Assembly (NCBI GenBank): GCA_030765725.1
Contig: JAVCDF010000005.1
Span: 137,501 to 177,725 of the forward strand
Source of the DNA: Candidatus Chlorobium antarcticum
GTDB taxonomy: Bacteria; Bacteroidota; Chlorobiia; Chlorobiales; Chlorobiaceae
DNA length: 40,225 nt
Direction: 5' to 3'
Shown here: piece after piece, positions 18,451 to 28,587 of the stretch
How positions within the stretch are numbered: the stretch's first letter is position 1
How the letters are laid out: every line of letters starts with the position of its first letter
Notes under the pieces: generated by a model
Database searches by the model: none
The model's input: only the letters and a program-made list of their open reading frames with translations
What the model was told of the DNA's origin: nothing
Position numbers and translations under genes: made by a program

Positions 18451-20556
18451 ATGGCAAAAAATTCTCTGAAGCCCACCAACCCCTATAAATCAGAACCCGA
18501 AAACACCGAAAAGAAACCGAAACTCCCCATGATGTACTATGTGGCGGTGATTCTGCTTCTCATTGGCGTACAACTTGCGTTCTTCTGGTCAGGCTCAACC
18601 CGCGAAATTCCTTACAGCTCGTTCCGCACATTCGTTATTGAGAACAAAGTGGAATCGGTAAAGATAGCGCCGGAAAAAATTTATGTTACCCTCAAACCCG
18701 GAGTGGACAGCGGCCTGCCCGTCGTTGACGAAAAAAACGAACCCGCCCGCCAGTTTTTGCCGAACGCAAAAAAGAATCCCAACGAGGTGGAGGTTAACCC
18801 CGTGCGCGATGACGGACTCACGGAACTGCTTGAGGCACACGGCGTCAAATACGAAGGAACCCCCGGCTCAACCTGGATAGGGGAGCTCATACAGTGGATT
18901 CTTCCCTTCGGCCTGCTTTTCGGCCTCTACTTCTTCATTTTCAGGCGCATGGGCGGAGCCGGCGGACCCGGAGCCCAGTTCATGAACATCAGCAAAAACA
19001 AGGCATCCCTCTACGAAAACCTTGACGAACACACACGCATCAACTTTGCCGATGTAGCAGGGCTTGACGAAGCCAAGACTGAAGTGATGGAGGTTGTCGA
19101 TTTCCTTAAGGATCCGAAAAAATACACCCGCCTTGGTGGCAAACTCCCCAAGGGAGTGCTGCTCGTCGGCCCTCCAGGAACAGGAAAAACCCTTCTCGCA
19201 AAAGCTGTAGCCGGAGAAGCCGAAGTCCCCTTCTTTAGCATCAGCGGCTCCGACTTCGTTGAAATGTTTGTTGGTGTTGGTGCGGCACGCGTCCGCGACC
19301 TCTTCAAACAGGCAAAGGAAAAAGCCCCCTGCATCATCTTCATTGATGAAATAGACGCTGTCGGCCGAAGCCGTGGCAAAGGAGCCATGATGGGCGGTAA
19401 CGACGAACGGGAAAACACCCTGAATCAGCTGCTTGTAGAAATGGACGGATTTGCTACAGACAAGGGAGTCATACTCATGGCAGCCACCAACCGCCCCGAT
19501 GTGCTCGACCCCGCCCTGCTTCGCCCGGGCCGGTTTGACCGCCAGATAATGGTTGACAAGCCCGACCTGAAAGGCCGCATGGATACCTTCAAGGTACACA
19601 CCAAAAAGCTCGCGCTCGCGCCCGATGTAAACCTGAAGGCCCTTGCCTCGCAGACCCCGGGATTTGCCGGAGCTGAAATTGCCAATGCCGCCAACGAAGC
19701 CGCTCTTCTGGCCTCACGCCGGAACAAGGAGAGCATTGAAATGAAAGACTTCGAAGACGCCATTGAACGGGTTGTTGCCGGCCTTGAGAAAAAGAACAAG
19801 GTCATTAACCCCAAAGAGAAAAGGATTGTAGCCTACCACGAAGCTGGCCACGCCATTGTCAGCTGGATGATGGCCGAAAACGATCCGGTGCAGAAAATCT
19901 CCATTGTTCCCCGTGGAATGAGCGCACTTGGCTACACCATGAACATACCGCTCGAAGACCGCTACCTGATGACAAAAAAAGAGCTCTGGGCAAGAATTTG
20001 CGGGCTCCTTGGAGGAAGGCTGGCAGAAGAAGCTGTGTTTGGCGAAATTTCAACCGGTGCCCAGAACGACCTTGAAAAAATTACCGGCATAGCCTACAAC
20101 ATGGTTACCGTGTACGGCATGAGTGAAAAACTCGGCAACCTCTCCTTCTACGAAAGCAACAATCCCTACTACGGGGCACCGGGCATGGACAAGAAGTACG
20201 GCGAAGAGACCGCTCGCCTGATTGATCAGGAGGTAAAAGAGATTGTGGAAAGTGCCGCCACAAGCGTCAGAGCGCTGCTGCAGGAAAACCGCGACAAACT
20301 TGAGCAACTTACCGGAGAGCTTCTCGCAAAAGAGATGCTCCAGTACTGCCAGATAGAGGAAATACTCGGCAAACGCCCCGGCGGAGAACACTCCGAACAT
20401 GAGGTGGACTGCAGTAAAAAACCAGAAGAGGCGAAACCGGAAATACCCGTTGCAGAATCGAACGGCGAGGACCCGGAAATCAGTGAAGCGGAAATGCAGG
20501 AGCTCCAAGCAGCCGCAGAGCGGCTGAAGGAGTCGAGAAAGGCGTCTGAGAATTGA
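18451..20556 (+). CDS. ftsH: ATP-dependent zinc metalloprotease FtsH
   Basis: FtsH is a hexameric membrane-anchored AAA+ protease that degrades misfolded membrane proteins and short-lived regulators. The order is: cytosolic tail; TM1 (about 28-47); a periplasmic loop of about 95 residues; TM2 (about 146-165); then the AAA module with Walker A GPPGTGKT (240-247) and Walker [10 protein letters not shown] (294-302). The second region of homology, [19 protein letters not shown], is intact. The zinc site is HEAGH (463-467). The C-terminal tail, after about 640, is acidic and low-complexity. The length of 701 is slightly long. The start lacks a clear Shine-Dalgarno sequence. The stop lies 3 nt from the antisense tRNA. 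Confidence 0.97.
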   Translation: MAKNSLKPTNPYKSEPENTEKKPKLPMMYYVAVILLLIGVQLAFFWSGSTREIPYSSFRTFVIENKVESVKIAPEKIYVTLKPGVDSGLPVVDEKNEPARQFLPNAKKNPNEVEVNPVRDDGLTELLEAHGVKYEGTPGSTWIGELIQWILPFGLLFGLYFFIFRRMGGAGGPGAQFMNISKNKASLYENLDEHTRINFADVAGLDEAKTEVMEVVDFLKDPKKYTRLGGKLPKGVLLVGPPGTGKTLLAKAVAGEAEVPFFSISGSDFVEMFVGVGAARVRDLFKQAKEKAPCIIFIDEIDAVGRSRGKGAMMGGNDERENTLNQLLVEMDGFATDKGVILMAATNRPDVLDPALLRPGRFDRQIMVDKPDLKGRMDTFKVHTKKLALAPDVNLKALASQTPGFAGAEIANAANEAALLASRRNKESIEMKDFEDAIERVVAGLEKKNKVINPKEKRIVAYHEAGHAIVSWMMAENDPVQKISIVPRGMSALGYTMNIPLEDRYLMTKKELWARICGLLGGRLAEEAVFGEISTGAQNDLEKITGIAYNMVTVYGMSEKLGNLSFYESNNPYYGAPGMDKKYGEETARLIDQEVKEIVESAATSVRALLQENRDKLEQLTGELLAKEMLQYCQIEEILGKRPGGEHSEHEVDCSKKPEEAKPEIPVAESNGEDPEISEAEMQELQAAAERLKESRKASEN

Positions 20557-20559
20557 GAC

Positions 20560-20636
<77 letters not shown>

Positions 20637-20648
20637 TTGAGGGGGCTT

Positions 20649-20657
20649 AGTATACCA
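20649..20657 (-). promoter_or_regulatory. Extended -10 promoter of tRNA-Val
   Basis: Read on the minus strand, TGG followed by TATACT is an extended -10 element. It ends 13 nt upstream of the tRNA 5' end, which predicts a transcript start about 5 nt before the mature tRNA. The -35 region is weak (TTGTAT at 16-nt spacing). Confidence 0.6.
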
Positions 20658-20674
20658 TAATTCCCAAGGAATAC

Positions 20675-20707
20675 AAAAAGAAAAATCCGTTCCATCAGGG
20701 GGAACGG
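20675..20707 (-). terminator. Terminator-like hairpin upstream of the tRNA promoter
   Basis: CCGTTCC pairs with GGAACGG (7 bp, 7-nt loop). On the minus strand ATTTTTCTTTTTG follows. It would stop antisense transcription coming from the dxr side just before the tRNA promoter. On the plus strand it lies in the dxr upstream region without a T tract. Confidence 0.5.
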
Positions 20708-20723
20708 CCTCCTGCTTGTAAGC

Positions 20724-20761
20724 CTTGCCGAAAAAGGCTAAATTCTGCTTTTTACGGCAAG
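20724..20761 (+). other. Strong stem-loop in the dxr leader
   Basis: CTTGCCG pairs with CGGCAAG and, continuous with it except for one bulged A, AAAAAG pairs with CTTTTT: 13 pairs around an 11-nt loop. It ends 29 nt before the dxr ATG. No T tract follows at a terminator distance. It may affect dxr translation or message stability. I do not recognise it as a known riboswitch. Confidence 0.5.
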
Positions 20762-20790
20762 TAAACCCTGCAACCTTTTTTACCATTATT

Positions 20791-21945
20791 ATGAGAGCTC
20801 TCTCCATTCTCGGCAGTACCGGTTCAATCGGCCTCAGCACCCTTGATGTCGTCCGCCGGCATAAAGAAAGCTTCAGCGTTGTCGGGCTTGCCGAAGGCCA
20901 CGATGTGCACACGCTTGCCGAACAGATAAAGGAGTTCCGACCCGCTATAGTCTCCGTAAGAGACGAGGCGTCCGCCGCTGAACTGAAAACCCTGCTCGGC
21001 CCCGCCGACCGCCCCGAAATTGTACACGGTATTGAAGGCGCAGGAACAGTTGCTGCCGTTGAAGGCTCAGACATGGTAGTATCTGCCATTGTGGGCGCAG
21101 CAGGCCTCACCCCTACTGTAAAAGCAATCAAGGCAGGAAAAGACATTGCCCTTGCCAACAAGGAAACCCTTGTTGTTGCCGGCCAGCTGGTTTCCGATCT
21201 GGTAAAACAGAACAGTGTACAGCTCCTTCCGGTAGACAGCGAACACTCCGCAATATTTCAGTCGCTTCTCGGCCACCGCGCTGAAGATGTTGAACGCATC
21301 ATCCTTACAGCCTCGGGAGGCCCCTTCCGCACCACGCCGATGGAAGAGATAAGAAAAGCCGGCCCCGAGCAGGCCCTGAAGCACCCGCAGTGGACTATGG
21401 GAGCCAAAATCACCATCGACTCAGCAACCATGATGAACAAGGGGCTTGAGGTCATTGAAGCCCACTGGCTCTTCAACATGCCAGCCGATAAAATAGGCGT
21501 TGTTGTCCATCCCCAGAGCATCATCCACTCCATGGTTGAATACATTGACGGCTGTGTTATCGCCCAGCTTGGATCCCCCGACATGCGCGCCCCAATTGCC
21601 TACGCCCTGTCATATCCCGAACGGACCGAAAGCGGCGTCAAAAAACTCAACCTTGCAGAAATCGGCACGCTCACCTTTGAAGAGCCCGACATAGTCCGTT
21701 TTCCTGCGCTCCAGCTTGCATTTGACGCCCTTAAGGCGGGTAAAACCTACCCGGCCGTCCTCAATGCCGCCAACGAAGTGGCAGTTGCCGCATTCCTCAA
21801 CAAAAAAATCGGGTTTACCGACATTGCCGACACCGTCAACAAAACCATGCAGGCTCATGAAGCCTACACCCCGGTTGAGCTTGATGAATACATTCAGGCC
21901 GACCGCTGGGCCCGTCAGACCGCCAACACCTTTATTACATCCTGA
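20791..21945 (+). CDS. dxr: 1-deoxy-D-xylulose 5-phosphate reductoisomerase
   Basis: Dxr (IspC) converts DXP to MEP with NADPH, the committed step of the non-mevalonate isoprenoid pathway that supplies carotenoid, quinone and chlorophyll side chains. The NADPH motif [15 protein letters not shown] opens the protein, so the start is the ATG at 20791, not one 22 codons earlier. The metal- and substrate-binding residues appear in [13 protein letters not shown] and [17 protein letters not shown]. The length of 384 is typical. The ATG is preceded by ACCATTATT with no Shine-Dalgarno sequence. It is followed after 39 nt by rseP, a common dxr-rseP order. Confidence 0.96.
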   Translation: MRALSILGSTGSIGLSTLDVVRRHKESFSVVGLAEGHDVHTLAEQIKEFRPAIVSVRDEASAAELKTLLGPADRPEIVHGIEGAGTVAAVEGSDMVVSAIVGAAGLTPTVKAIKAGKDIALANKETLVVAGQLVSDLVKQNSVQLLPVDSEHSAIFQSLLGHRAEDVERIILTASGGPFRTTPMEEIRKAGPEQALKHPQWTMGAKITIDSATMMNKGLEVIEAHWLFNMPADKIGVVVHPQSIIHSMVEYIDGCVIAQLGSPDMRAPIAYALSYPERTESGVKKLNLAEIGTLTFEEPDIVRFPALQLAFDALKAGKTYPAVLNAANEVAVAAFLNKKIGFTDIADTVNKTMQAHEAYTPVELDEYIQADRWARQTANTFITS

Positions 21946-21984
21946 AGCATTGATGAACCACTGATACGATAAACGATACCAACC

Positions 21985-23298
21985 ATGGATTTTCTGAGCA
22001 CGACATTCTTTTTCATTGTAGCCATATTCATTCTCGTCACCGTCCACGAGCTCGGCCACTTTCTGACCGCCAAGCTCTTCAAGATGAGGGTCGACAAGTT
22101 CTATATAGGCTTCGACTTCTATAACATGCGGCTATGGAGCAAGAAGATCGGTGAAACCGAATACGGTATCGGCGTTTTTCCGCTTGGCGGGTATGTGAAA
22201 ATAGCCGGCATGGTTGATGAAAGCCTCGACACCAAGTTCGAAGCCTCGGAACCCCAGCCATGGGAATTTCGCGCCAAACCAGTATGGCAGCGCCTTATCG
22301 TTCTGGCTGGTGGAGTTACCATGAATCTGCTGCTTGCCGCTGCCATATTCATTGGCGTCACCTACACATTCGGCGAATCACGAACCAGCACCAAGACTGC
22401 TGCTTTTGTGGAGTCGGGTTCCATCTTTGAAGGCATGGGGCTCAAAACCGGCGACCGCTTTCTGGAAGCAAACGGCACACCTGTTACCACTTGGGAAGAT
22501 GCGCTTGATCCCGAACGATTCACCTCCGGCGCTCTCAGCTACACAATCCTTCGCAACGGAAAAAACTTTACCATCAGTGCCCCCGCGAATATTCTCACAA
22601 AGCTCAATGAGGCCGAAGGGTTCGGAATTCGCCCTATCGTCCCTCCTGTGATTGACCAGGTTCTTGGAGGCAATCCCGCTGAAAAGGGGGGCATGAAACC
22701 CGGAAGTCTCATTACAGCAATCAACGGCAACGCCGTTTCCGACTGGACCGAAGTTGTAGGGGTGATTTCATCGCACGCAGGCAAAGCACTGAACTTCACC
22801 TGGGTCGACAGCTCCAACACCATTACCGCAACAATCACTCCCGGAAAAGACGGCAAAATCGGCATCATGCTGCGCCAACCTGAAGTCTCCGAGCGCATCA
22901 AGCTCTCCTTCCCTGCTGCAGTTGCCAGTGGCTTTGGTCAAACCTGGAAAATGAGCGCGCTCACCGTTCAGGGATTCGGCAAAATTTTCTCCGGCCAGGA
23001 AGACTTCCGCAAATCAGTTGGTGGCCCCATAAAAATAGCCAAAATAGCCAACCGCAGTGCAGAGCAGGGGCCCGTCAGCTTCCTCTATTTCCTTGCTGTA
23101 CTCTCCATATCTCTGGCCATCATCAACATGCTTCCCGTCCCCGCCCTTGACGGCGGACAGTTTGCAATCAATGCCGTTGAAGGCATTATCCGTCGCGAAA
23201 TTCCCTTTGCAGTTAAAATGCGTATACAACAGATTGGCATGGTACTCCTGCTGACACTGTTCGCCTACATTCTCGTCAACGACATTCTGAACCCCTGA
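21985..23298 (+). CDS. rseP: RIP metalloprotease RseP (site-2 protease)
   Basis: RseP is an inner-membrane zinc protease that cuts transmembrane substrates within the bilayer, such as anti-sigma factors. The zinc site is HELGH (21-25) in the first membrane helix, followed by an [11 protein letters not shown]-like segment. One or two PDZ regions lie in the middle, the clearest at [32 protein letters not shown]. The second catalytic motif is [10 protein letters not shown] near residue 380, with a final membrane helix after it. The length of 437 is normal. Which sigma-factor pathway it serves cannot be seen from this window. Confidence 0.94.
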   Translation: MDFLSTTFFFIVAIFILVTVHELGHFLTAKLFKMRVDKFYIGFDFYNMRLWSKKIGETEYGIGVFPLGGYVKIAGMVDESLDTKFEASEPQPWEFRAKPVWQRLIVLAGGVTMNLLLAAAIFIGVTYTFGESRTSTKTAAFVESGSIFEGMGLKTGDRFLEANGTPVTTWEDALDPERFTSGALSYTILRNGKNFTISAPANILTKLNEAEGFGIRPIVPPVIDQVLGGNPAEKGGMKPGSLITAINGNAVSDWTEVVGVISSHAGKALNFTWVDSSNTITATITPGKDGKIGIMLRQPEVSERIKLSFPAAVASGFGQTWKMSALTVQGFGKIFSGQEDFRKSVGGPIKIAKIANRSAEQGPVSFLYFLAVLSISLAIINMLPVPALDGGQFAINAVEGIIRREIPFAVKMRIQQIGMVLLLTLFAYILVNDILNP

Positions 23299-23314
23299 GC
23301 CTTGGGCTGAACAC

Positions 23315-24388
23315 ATGTTCGACAATCTGCAGTCCATAAAAGAACGCCATTCCGACCTTGAGCGCATGCTCGCCGACCCCGCTGCCGCCAGCGACCAGGC
23401 AAGGTTCAGAAAACTCAACAAAGAGTACAGCGACCTGCGGGAAATAGTTGAAACCTACAACAGGTACTCACTCGTAAAAAAGCAGCTCGAAGAATCCCGC
23501 CAGCTCCTCAAAAGCGAACAGGACCAAGAGATGAAAGCACTTGTGGAAGATGAAATCGATGACCTGCAGCTGCAGATACCAGCTATTGAGCAAGAAATCA
23601 AAGTGCTTCTGCTTCCCAAAGACGAAGCCGACTCTCGCAATGTCATTCTTGAAATCCGTGCCGGCACCGGAGGAGAAGAAGCCGCACTCTTCACTGCCGA
23701 CCTCATGCGCATGTATCAGCGCTATGCTGAAAAACAGGGATGGAACTTCCAGACGATGGACTTTAATGAAAGCTCCGCACCGGGAGGGTTCCGTGAAGTC
23801 ACCATATCCATTACCGGCCACGATGTGTTCGGTACCATGAAATACGAAAGCGGCGTTCACCGGGTGCAGCGCGTCCCCGACACAGAAACGCAGGGGCGCA
23901 TTCATACCTCGGCCTCAAGCGTAGCCGTACTGCCTGAAGCCGAAGAGGTTGATGTGGAAATCCGCAAAGAAGACCTTCGCCTTGACACCTACCGCAGCGG
24001 AGGCAAGGGGGGCCAGAATGTCAACAAGGTGGAAACCGCCGTACGAATCACCCATATGCCTTCAGGAATGGTAGCCGCATGCCAGGAAGAACGCTCGCAG
24101 CTTCAAAACAAGGAACGGGCCATGAAAATGCTCCGTGCAAAGCTCTATGACATAAAGCTTACCCAGCAACAGCAGGCACGGGCCGACCTTCGCCGCACCA
24201 TGGTGGCTACAGGAGACCGAAGCGCAAAAATCAGAACATACAACTACCCCCAGTCACGCGTAACCGACCACCGAATCGGATTCACCACGCACGCACTACC
24301 GCAGTTCATGCAGGGGGAACTGAATGAACTTATTGATGCACTGAAAATGCACGACCAGACAGAGCGCCTGCAGGCCGCACAGGCATAA
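23315..24388 (+). CDS. prfA: Peptide chain release factor 1
   Basis: RF1 recognises UAA and UAG stop codons and triggers peptide release. The 357-residue protein has the N-terminal coiled domain, the PxT anticodon-like tripeptide as Pro-Asp-Thr (188-190) in [14 protein letters not shown], and the catalytic GGQ at 232-234 in [21 protein letters not shown]. The RF1-type [12 protein letters not shown] segment separates it from RF2. The ATG lies 16 nt after rseP, so the two genes are probably cotranscribed. Confidence 0.97.
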   Translation: MFDNLQSIKERHSDLERMLADPAAASDQARFRKLNKEYSDLREIVETYNRYSLVKKQLEESRQLLKSEQDQEMKALVEDEIDDLQLQIPAIEQEIKVLLLPKDEADSRNVILEIRAGTGGEEAALFTADLMRMYQRYAEKQGWNFQTMDFNESSAPGGFREVTISITGHDVFGTMKYESGVHRVQRVPDTETQGRIHTSASSVAVLPEAEEVDVEIRKEDLRLDTYRSGGKGGQNVNKVETAVRITHMPSGMVAACQEERSQLQNKERAMKMLRAKLYDIKLTQQQQARADLRRTMVATGDRSAKIRTYNYPQSRVTDHRIGFTTHALPQFMQGELNELIDALKMHDQTERLQAAQA

Positions 24389-24436
24389 GAAGCCCAATCA
24401 TCCAACAACACGAAGGAAAAGGGAGAGCACAACAGA

Positions 24437-25048
24437 ATGGAAATGGAAGCCACAGGCAAAAGCAAAGGCGAATGGATTTTTCCAGCCCCCTTTGAACACA
24501 CGGTCAACTACCTTTCGGATCAAAAAAAGATCCTCGGCTTCAACCCGTTCTGCCACAATGTGGAACTCACCGAGGAAGAAGATGTCTACCGCTGGCATTT
24601 TCGGGTCACCGATCCGCAGAACAACCCATTTGATGTCCTTTTTTATGTCCACCAGTCACATGAACTGCTTGTTGCCCTACCTGAAGAACTTCAGCACATG
24701 GCACCCGAAGAACTTAGCGACGACATCATCAGCCGCCACACAGTAGGGCAGAAAATCAAATGGCACCACCACCCCTCACCTAACCCGATTGACGACCCCA
24801 AAAACCATCTTTTCGAAGGCAAAGCCTTCGCCGACATGGTTATGGAAGCCATAGATCCCGAACAGACCAAAGTTCATTTCGATCTCAAAATCGATGTGAG
24901 CTTCCACCTCTACCCCGCATTCCGGATTCTTCCCGAACCCATCATCCGCGCAATGACCAATGCTGGCATGTCGATGATCATGCAGACCGCGACCAACAAA
25001 ATGTTCCACAGCATATCTAAAGATTTCGGCGGCATCCGACACGCATGA
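24437..25048 (+). CDS. DUF1997-like (SRPBCC/START-fold) protein
   Basis: This 203-residue protein resembles the DUF1997 family found in cyanobacteria, plants and green sulfur bacteria. I judge this from the pattern: an N-terminal [30 protein letters not shown], a predicted beta sheet with [21 protein letters not shown], and a C-terminal long helix ([29 protein letters not shown]). That layout is the helix-grip fold used for hydrophobic ligands. No membrane segment is present. The ligand and role are unknown. It lies in a plus-strand run between prfA and a nitroreductase and may be cotranscribed with them. Confidence 0.7.
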   Translation: MEMEATGKSKGEWIFPAPFEHTVNYLSDQKKILGFNPFCHNVELTEEEDVYRWHFRVTDPQNNPFDVLFYVHQSHELLVALPEELQHMAPEELSDDIISRHTVGQKIKWHHHPSPNPIDDPKNHLFEGKAFADMVMEAIDPEQTKVHFDLKIDVSFHLYPAFRILPEPIIRAMTNAGMSMIMQTATNKMFHSISKDFGGIRHA

Positions 25049-25069
25049 ACAGCTAAAAACCGACGAACC

Positions 25070-25582
25070 ATGGACTTTCTTGAACTTGCAGCCTCCCGCT
25101 GCAGCACACGCAGCTTTAAAGCGGACCCCATCCCCGACGAAGTAATCAACCGCATACTTGAGGCCGGACGGCTTGCCCCTTCGGCAAAAAACCTCCAGCC
25201 ATGGCGCTTCACCGTTGTACGAACACCCGCAATGCTCGCCAAAGTACATGCATGTTACTCCCGCAACTGGCTCTATTCAGCCCCCGCCATTCTGATTGTC
25301 AGCGGAAGGCATGAAAATGCCTGGGTTCGCAGTACAGACAGCTACAACTCCCTTGAAACAGACCTGGCCATCACGCTCGACCACATGATTCTCTCAGCGG
25401 CAGACGAAGGCGTCGGCACCTGCTGGATAGGGGCATTCGACCTTCAGGTTCTGAAAGAAGCTCTCAGCATGGATGAAAAAGAAGAGATTTTCGCCTTCAC
25501 CCCCCTCGGCTACCCCGCCGAAGATTTCACCCCCGTACCCAAGAACCGCCGCCCGCTTGAGGAGACCATCCGCTTCCTTTGA
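25070..25582 (+). CDS. Nitroreductase-family flavoprotein
   Basis: This 170-residue protein is a short FMN-dependent nitroreductase. The N-terminal RCSTRSFKADPIPDEVINRILEAGRLAPSAKNLQPWRF is the FMN-binding start of the family, and the later ADEGVGTCWIGAFD and FTPLGYPAE are the second flavin-contact region. Enzymes of this group reduce quinones, nitro compounds or other acceptors with NAD(P)H. The substrate cannot be told from sequence. It begins 21 nt after the DUF1997-like gene. Confidence 0.9.
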   Translation: MDFLELAASRCSTRSFKADPIPDEVINRILEAGRLAPSAKNLQPWRFTVVRTPAMLAKVHACYSRNWLYSAPAILIVSGRHENAWVRSTDSYNSLETDLAITLDHMILSAADEGVGTCWIGAFDLQVLKEALSMDEKEEIFAFTPLGYPAEDFTPVPKNRRPLEETIRFL

Positions 25583-25665
25583 ACGGGCAACCTGAATTTT
25601 CTGCCCCCCCAGAGCGTTCAATATAGCTCCCTCTTTCGCCAATCCGCCCCCCGCAGGAGCTGTTC

Positions 25666-26859
25666 ATGCGCAACATTATCTTCACAGGAAAGGGGGGAGT
25701 GGGCAAAACCTCCATTGCTGCCGCAACCGCACTCAGGGCGGCTGAATCCGGACACCGCACCCTCATCATCTCTACCGACCCGGCCCACAGCCTGGGCGAC
25801 TCGTTCGATCTGGAGCTCGGCCCCACGCCCGTAAAAATAGCCGACAATCTCTTCGGCCAGGAAGTCAGCGTCTACGGCGACCTCACCCTCAACTGGGAAA
25901 TTGTACGGGAGCACTTCGCCCACCTCATGCAGGTGCAGGGCATTGAGGGGGTCTATGTGGAAGAGATGGGAGTACTGCCCGGCATGGAGGAACTCTTTTC
26001 GCTATCGCATATCAAGCGCTACAATGAGACCGCCGAGTACGACCTTCTCGTCATCGACTGTGCCCCTACCGGAGAAACGCTCCGCCTCCTCTCCCTCCCC
26101 GAAACCTTCGGATGGATGCTGAAGCTCATGCGAAACCTTGAAAAATATGTTGTCAAACCGGTCATAAGGCCCCTCTCCAAAAAGATCAACCGCCTGCACG
26201 AAATGGTTCCCGAAACCGAAGTCTACGAGCAGATAGACCACCTCTTCTCTTCCGTTGAGGGCATCATCGACCTCCTCTCCGACGGCGCCAAAACCACCGT
26301 CCGCCTTGTCATGAACCCCGAAAAAATGGTCATCAAGGAATCCATGCGGGCCCTTACCTACCTTAACCTCTACGGCATCACGGTCGATCAGATCATAATC
26401 AACCGCATCTTCACGGACGACGCCGACGGGGAGTTCCTCAAGGAGTGGAAGGAGATACAGAGCGGATACATTGCCGAGATTGAGCGCTCATTCGCACCCA
26501 TACCCATTACAAGAGTACCGCTGTTCCGGCGCGAGGTACTCGGCATACCCATGCTCCGGAAAGTAGCGGAGGAAGCATACCATGAACAAAACCCGATGGA
26601 GATATTCTACCACGAAGAGCATGTGGAGATCAAAAAAACCGGGGAAGGAAGCTACACCATGAACATCCGCCTCCCCTTCTTCGTCGACAACCAGATGGAA
26701 GCAGATGTATCTCAGCTCGGCGACTCACTCACCCTGCGCATAGGAAACTACCAGAAAGGGGTGATTCTGCCGGTCTTCCTTGCAGGAATGCGGGTAAAGG
26801 GAGCCCGATATGAAGAGGGGTGGCTGGCAATCGACTTCATCAGAAAAGAGACCCTTTAA
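25666..26859 (+). CDS. ArsA/GET3-family ATPase with HSP20-like tail
   Basis: This 397-residue ATPase has the deviant Walker [10 protein letters not shown] (8-16), the Switch I segment [13 protein letters not shown] (36-48) and Switch [14 protein letters not shown] (131-142), the pattern of ArsA/TRC40. After about residue 320 comes a short beta-rich domain ([40 protein letters not shown]) like the HSP20-type tail of some ArsA proteins in phototrophs. No ars gene is near, so a role in arsenite export is doubtful; handling of membrane proteins or cofactors is an alternative. The start has a GCAGGAG ribosome-binding site. The gene ends 6 nt from the convergent sqr-like gene. Confidence 0.88.
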   Translation: MRNIIFTGKGGVGKTSIAAATALRAAESGHRTLIISTDPAHSLGDSFDLELGPTPVKIADNLFGQEVSVYGDLTLNWEIVREHFAHLMQVQGIEGVYVEEMGVLPGMEELFSLSHIKRYNETAEYDLLVIDCAPTGETLRLLSLPETFGWMLKLMRNLEKYVVKPVIRPLSKKINRLHEMVPETEVYEQIDHLFSSVEGIIDLLSDGAKTTVRLVMNPEKMVIKESMRALTYLNLYGITVDQIIINRIFTDDADGEFLKEWKEIQSGYIAEIERSFAPIPITRVPLFRREVLGIPMLRKVAEEAYHEQNPMEIFYHEEHVEIKKTGEGSYTMNIRLPFFVDNQMEADVSQLGDSLTLRIGNYQKGVILPVFLAGMRVKGARYEEGWLAIDFIRKETL

Positions 26860-26865
26860 CCGCCA

Positions 26866-28092
26866 TCACCCTACCTGCTTGCCGGCCATCACCAGGGTCG
26901 GCGGCATGCCCAGATGGCGTCCGCCAAGCAGCACATTCCAGTAGAGCGGCTCAAAGGCAAGCTTGCCGTACCAGTTCGCCTTGGTCTCCTTCAGAAGACT
27001 GAAGGGTCCCAGATGCGGAGCGGGGAACTTGCCCGGCAGAGGCTCAATCTTGTAATTGAAGTCAATAAGAGAGGATGTTCCCTTTGAATACACAATAAAA
27101 CAGGTGGAATGGCCGTCAAAGATTTCCTCTGGCTTCACTCCGTGAATTTCCGCCATAATGTTGAACACCACCACATCAGCCTCATAATGGGCAACCGATC
27201 CAGCCTTTGAAGTCGGTACATTGGTGGCGTCGCCAATCACATATACCCCGTCGTGCTTCAGCGCCCTCAGCGTGTTCTGGTGGGTGGGCACATAGCCGAT
27301 ACCATCATCCATCCCCGAATCGCTGATAACCTTGTCGCCAATCGTTGTAGGCACAACCACCAGCATATCGTAATCAACCTTGGCGCCCTGCACGCTCTCG
27401 ATGTACTTCCCTTTACCATCAACCCTGTTCAGCTCAAAACCGGTCGTAATCTTGATATTTTTCTCTTTCGCCGACTTACTGAACACAGCCGAAGCCTTCG
27501 GCTTGGTAAATGCACCCTGAAGCGGAGTCACCAGCTCAATCTCAACCTTTTTCCGGATACCCCTCTTCTTGAAATACCAGTCCGCCATAAACACAAACTC
27601 AATAGGCGCAACCGGGCACTTGAAAGGAAGCTCGGCAATATCCATCACCAGCTTTCCGCCATCGAATTCCTTGAGCTTCTGATGCAGAATGTCGGCCGCC
27701 TCCAGATAATAAAAGGTGAATGCGTTCTTTCCCCATGCATCCAACAGACCGTCATTCTCTTCCGGTACCACCTTGCAGCCAGTGCTGATGACAAGAAAAT
27801 CATACGGGAACTCATGTTTCTTCGTCTTCACCCTTTTTGTCTCAGGATCAATATGGGAGATTTCATCCATCACGAATGTCACCCTTGGCAGAAAGTACTT
27901 CTGTCGCGGCTTCACCAGCGTTTTTGACTTCTGCAACCCAAAAGGCACAAACAGCAGCCCCGGCTGGTATATATGCCGATCATCCCGGTCAATAACCGTA
28001 ATGTTCCACTCATCCGGCAGGTGCCTGCGCAGATTATTGGAAATAATGGTGCCTGCCGTTCCACCGCCCAAAACAACAATGTTCTTTGCCAT
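26866..28092 (-). CDS. sqr: Sulfide:quinone oxidoreductase-like flavoprotein
   Basis: This 408-residue FAD protein fits the SQR family, which oxidises sulfide at the membrane surface and passes electrons to quinone. The N-terminal dinucleotide motif is VVLGGGTAGTIISNNL, and the second FAD motif is YVIGDATNVPTSKAGSVAHYEA. Cys159 (PFKCPVAP) and Cys331 (HSTCFI) stand where the catalytic pair lies in known SQRs; Cys106 is in the STGC segment. The C-terminal part is probably the amphipathic membrane and quinone site. The exact SQR type is not certain. A strong AGGAGG lies upstream of the ATG. It stands alone, with a 22-bp palindrome upstream. Confidence 0.85.
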   Translation of the reverse strand: MAKNIVVLGGGTAGTIISNNLRRHLPDEWNITVIDRDDRHIYQPGLLFVPFGLQKSKTLVKPRQKYFLPRVTFVMDEISHIDPETKRVKTKKHEFPYDFLVISTGCKVVPEENDGLLDAWGKNAFTFYYLEAADILHQKLKEFDGGKLVMDIAELPFKCPVAPIEFVFMADWYFKKRGIRKKVEIELVTPLQGAFTKPKASAVFSKSAKEKNIKITTGFELNRVDGKGKYIESVQGAKVDYDMLVVVPTTIGDKVISDSGMDDGIGYVPTHQNTLRALKHDGVYVIGDATNVPTSKAGSVAHYEADVVVFNIMAEIHGVKPEEIFDGHSTCFIVYSKGTSSLIDFNYKIEPLPGKFPAPHLGPFSLLKETKANWYGKLAFEPLYWNVLLGGRHLGMPPTLVMAGKQVG

Positions 28093-28177
28093 GCCGAAAA
28101 CCTCCTGTTATGCAGCCAGAGCGGCTGTTAGAATGAATGTTGACGCGACGGAGCACCGGGAAAAATTACTAAATCGC

Positions 28178-28199
28178 TATATTACTATAAGGTAATATA
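28178..28199. promoter_or_regulatory. AT-rich palindrome upstream of sqr
   Basis: TATATTAC and GTAATATA form perfect 8-bp arms around TATAAG, 86 bp upstream of the sqr-like ATG. It is a candidate operator, or promoter with operator, for this gene. The rest of 28093-28323 is AT-rich without a supported gene. Confidence 0.45.
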
Positions 28200-28323
28200 A
28201 GCACACATACTCATGAAACCAATCATAAAAATGACCGCAAAAAAACAATCATACAGCAAACCATGGCCGGCAGGATTTTCTATCCCCCTCCAAAAAGAAG
28301 TGAGTTTTTTATACTAAACACTC

Positions 28324-28352
28324 TTGACAAGACACAAAAAAATATATATAAT
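28324..28352 (+). promoter_or_regulatory. Consensus sigma-70 promoter
   Basis: TTGACA (28324-28329) and TATAAT (28347-28352) are separated by exactly 17 bp, a perfect match to the housekeeping consensus. Transcription should begin near 28359, giving a leader of about 230 nt before the ATG at 28588. It is the best promoter that I found in the window. Confidence 0.85.
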
Positions 28353-28366
28353 ACACACGAGTTCAA

Positions 28367-28425
28367 GATGCAGGCAGCTCTTCAGGAACAACCACATTTT
28401 CCTGAAAACAAAAAAAACCTGCATC
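28367..28425 (+). other. Two-tier stem-loop in the leader of the orphan gene
   Basis: An outer perfect stem GATGCAGG/CCTGCATC encloses an inner perfect stem TTCAGGAA/TTCCTGAA with a 10-nt loop. The two are joined by a 6-nt strand on one side and an A-rich 11-nt strand on the other. It begins about 8 nt after the predicted transcript start. Confidence 0.6.
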
Positions 28426-28513
28426 CCCATACATGCACAACCACCTGTCGTCTCGGTTTTCATACCCAACCAATGGTTCCGAATGGTGCCATAGAAGAGA
28501 ATAGTATCACCAG

Positions 28514-28534
28514 TTCAGGTCGCTTTGACCTGAA
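28514..28534 (+). other. Second leader hairpin
   Basis: TTCAGGTC and GACCTGAA form a perfect 8-bp stem with a GCTTT loop, 53 nt before the start codon. Its TTCAGG and CCTGAA elements are the same as those in the upstream leader stem, so the two structures could exchange strands. No T tract follows. Confidence 0.6.
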
Positions 28535-28587
28535 GAAGCCCTAGTGTAGCAGTGTAACTCTACCAATAAACAGAGGGAGATACAATC

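Noticed and set aside
28263-28544. Plus-strand frame of 93 codons before the orphan gene
   Set aside because: It begins upstream of the consensus promoter and passes through both leader hairpins, and the product is low-complexity with no ribosome-binding site.
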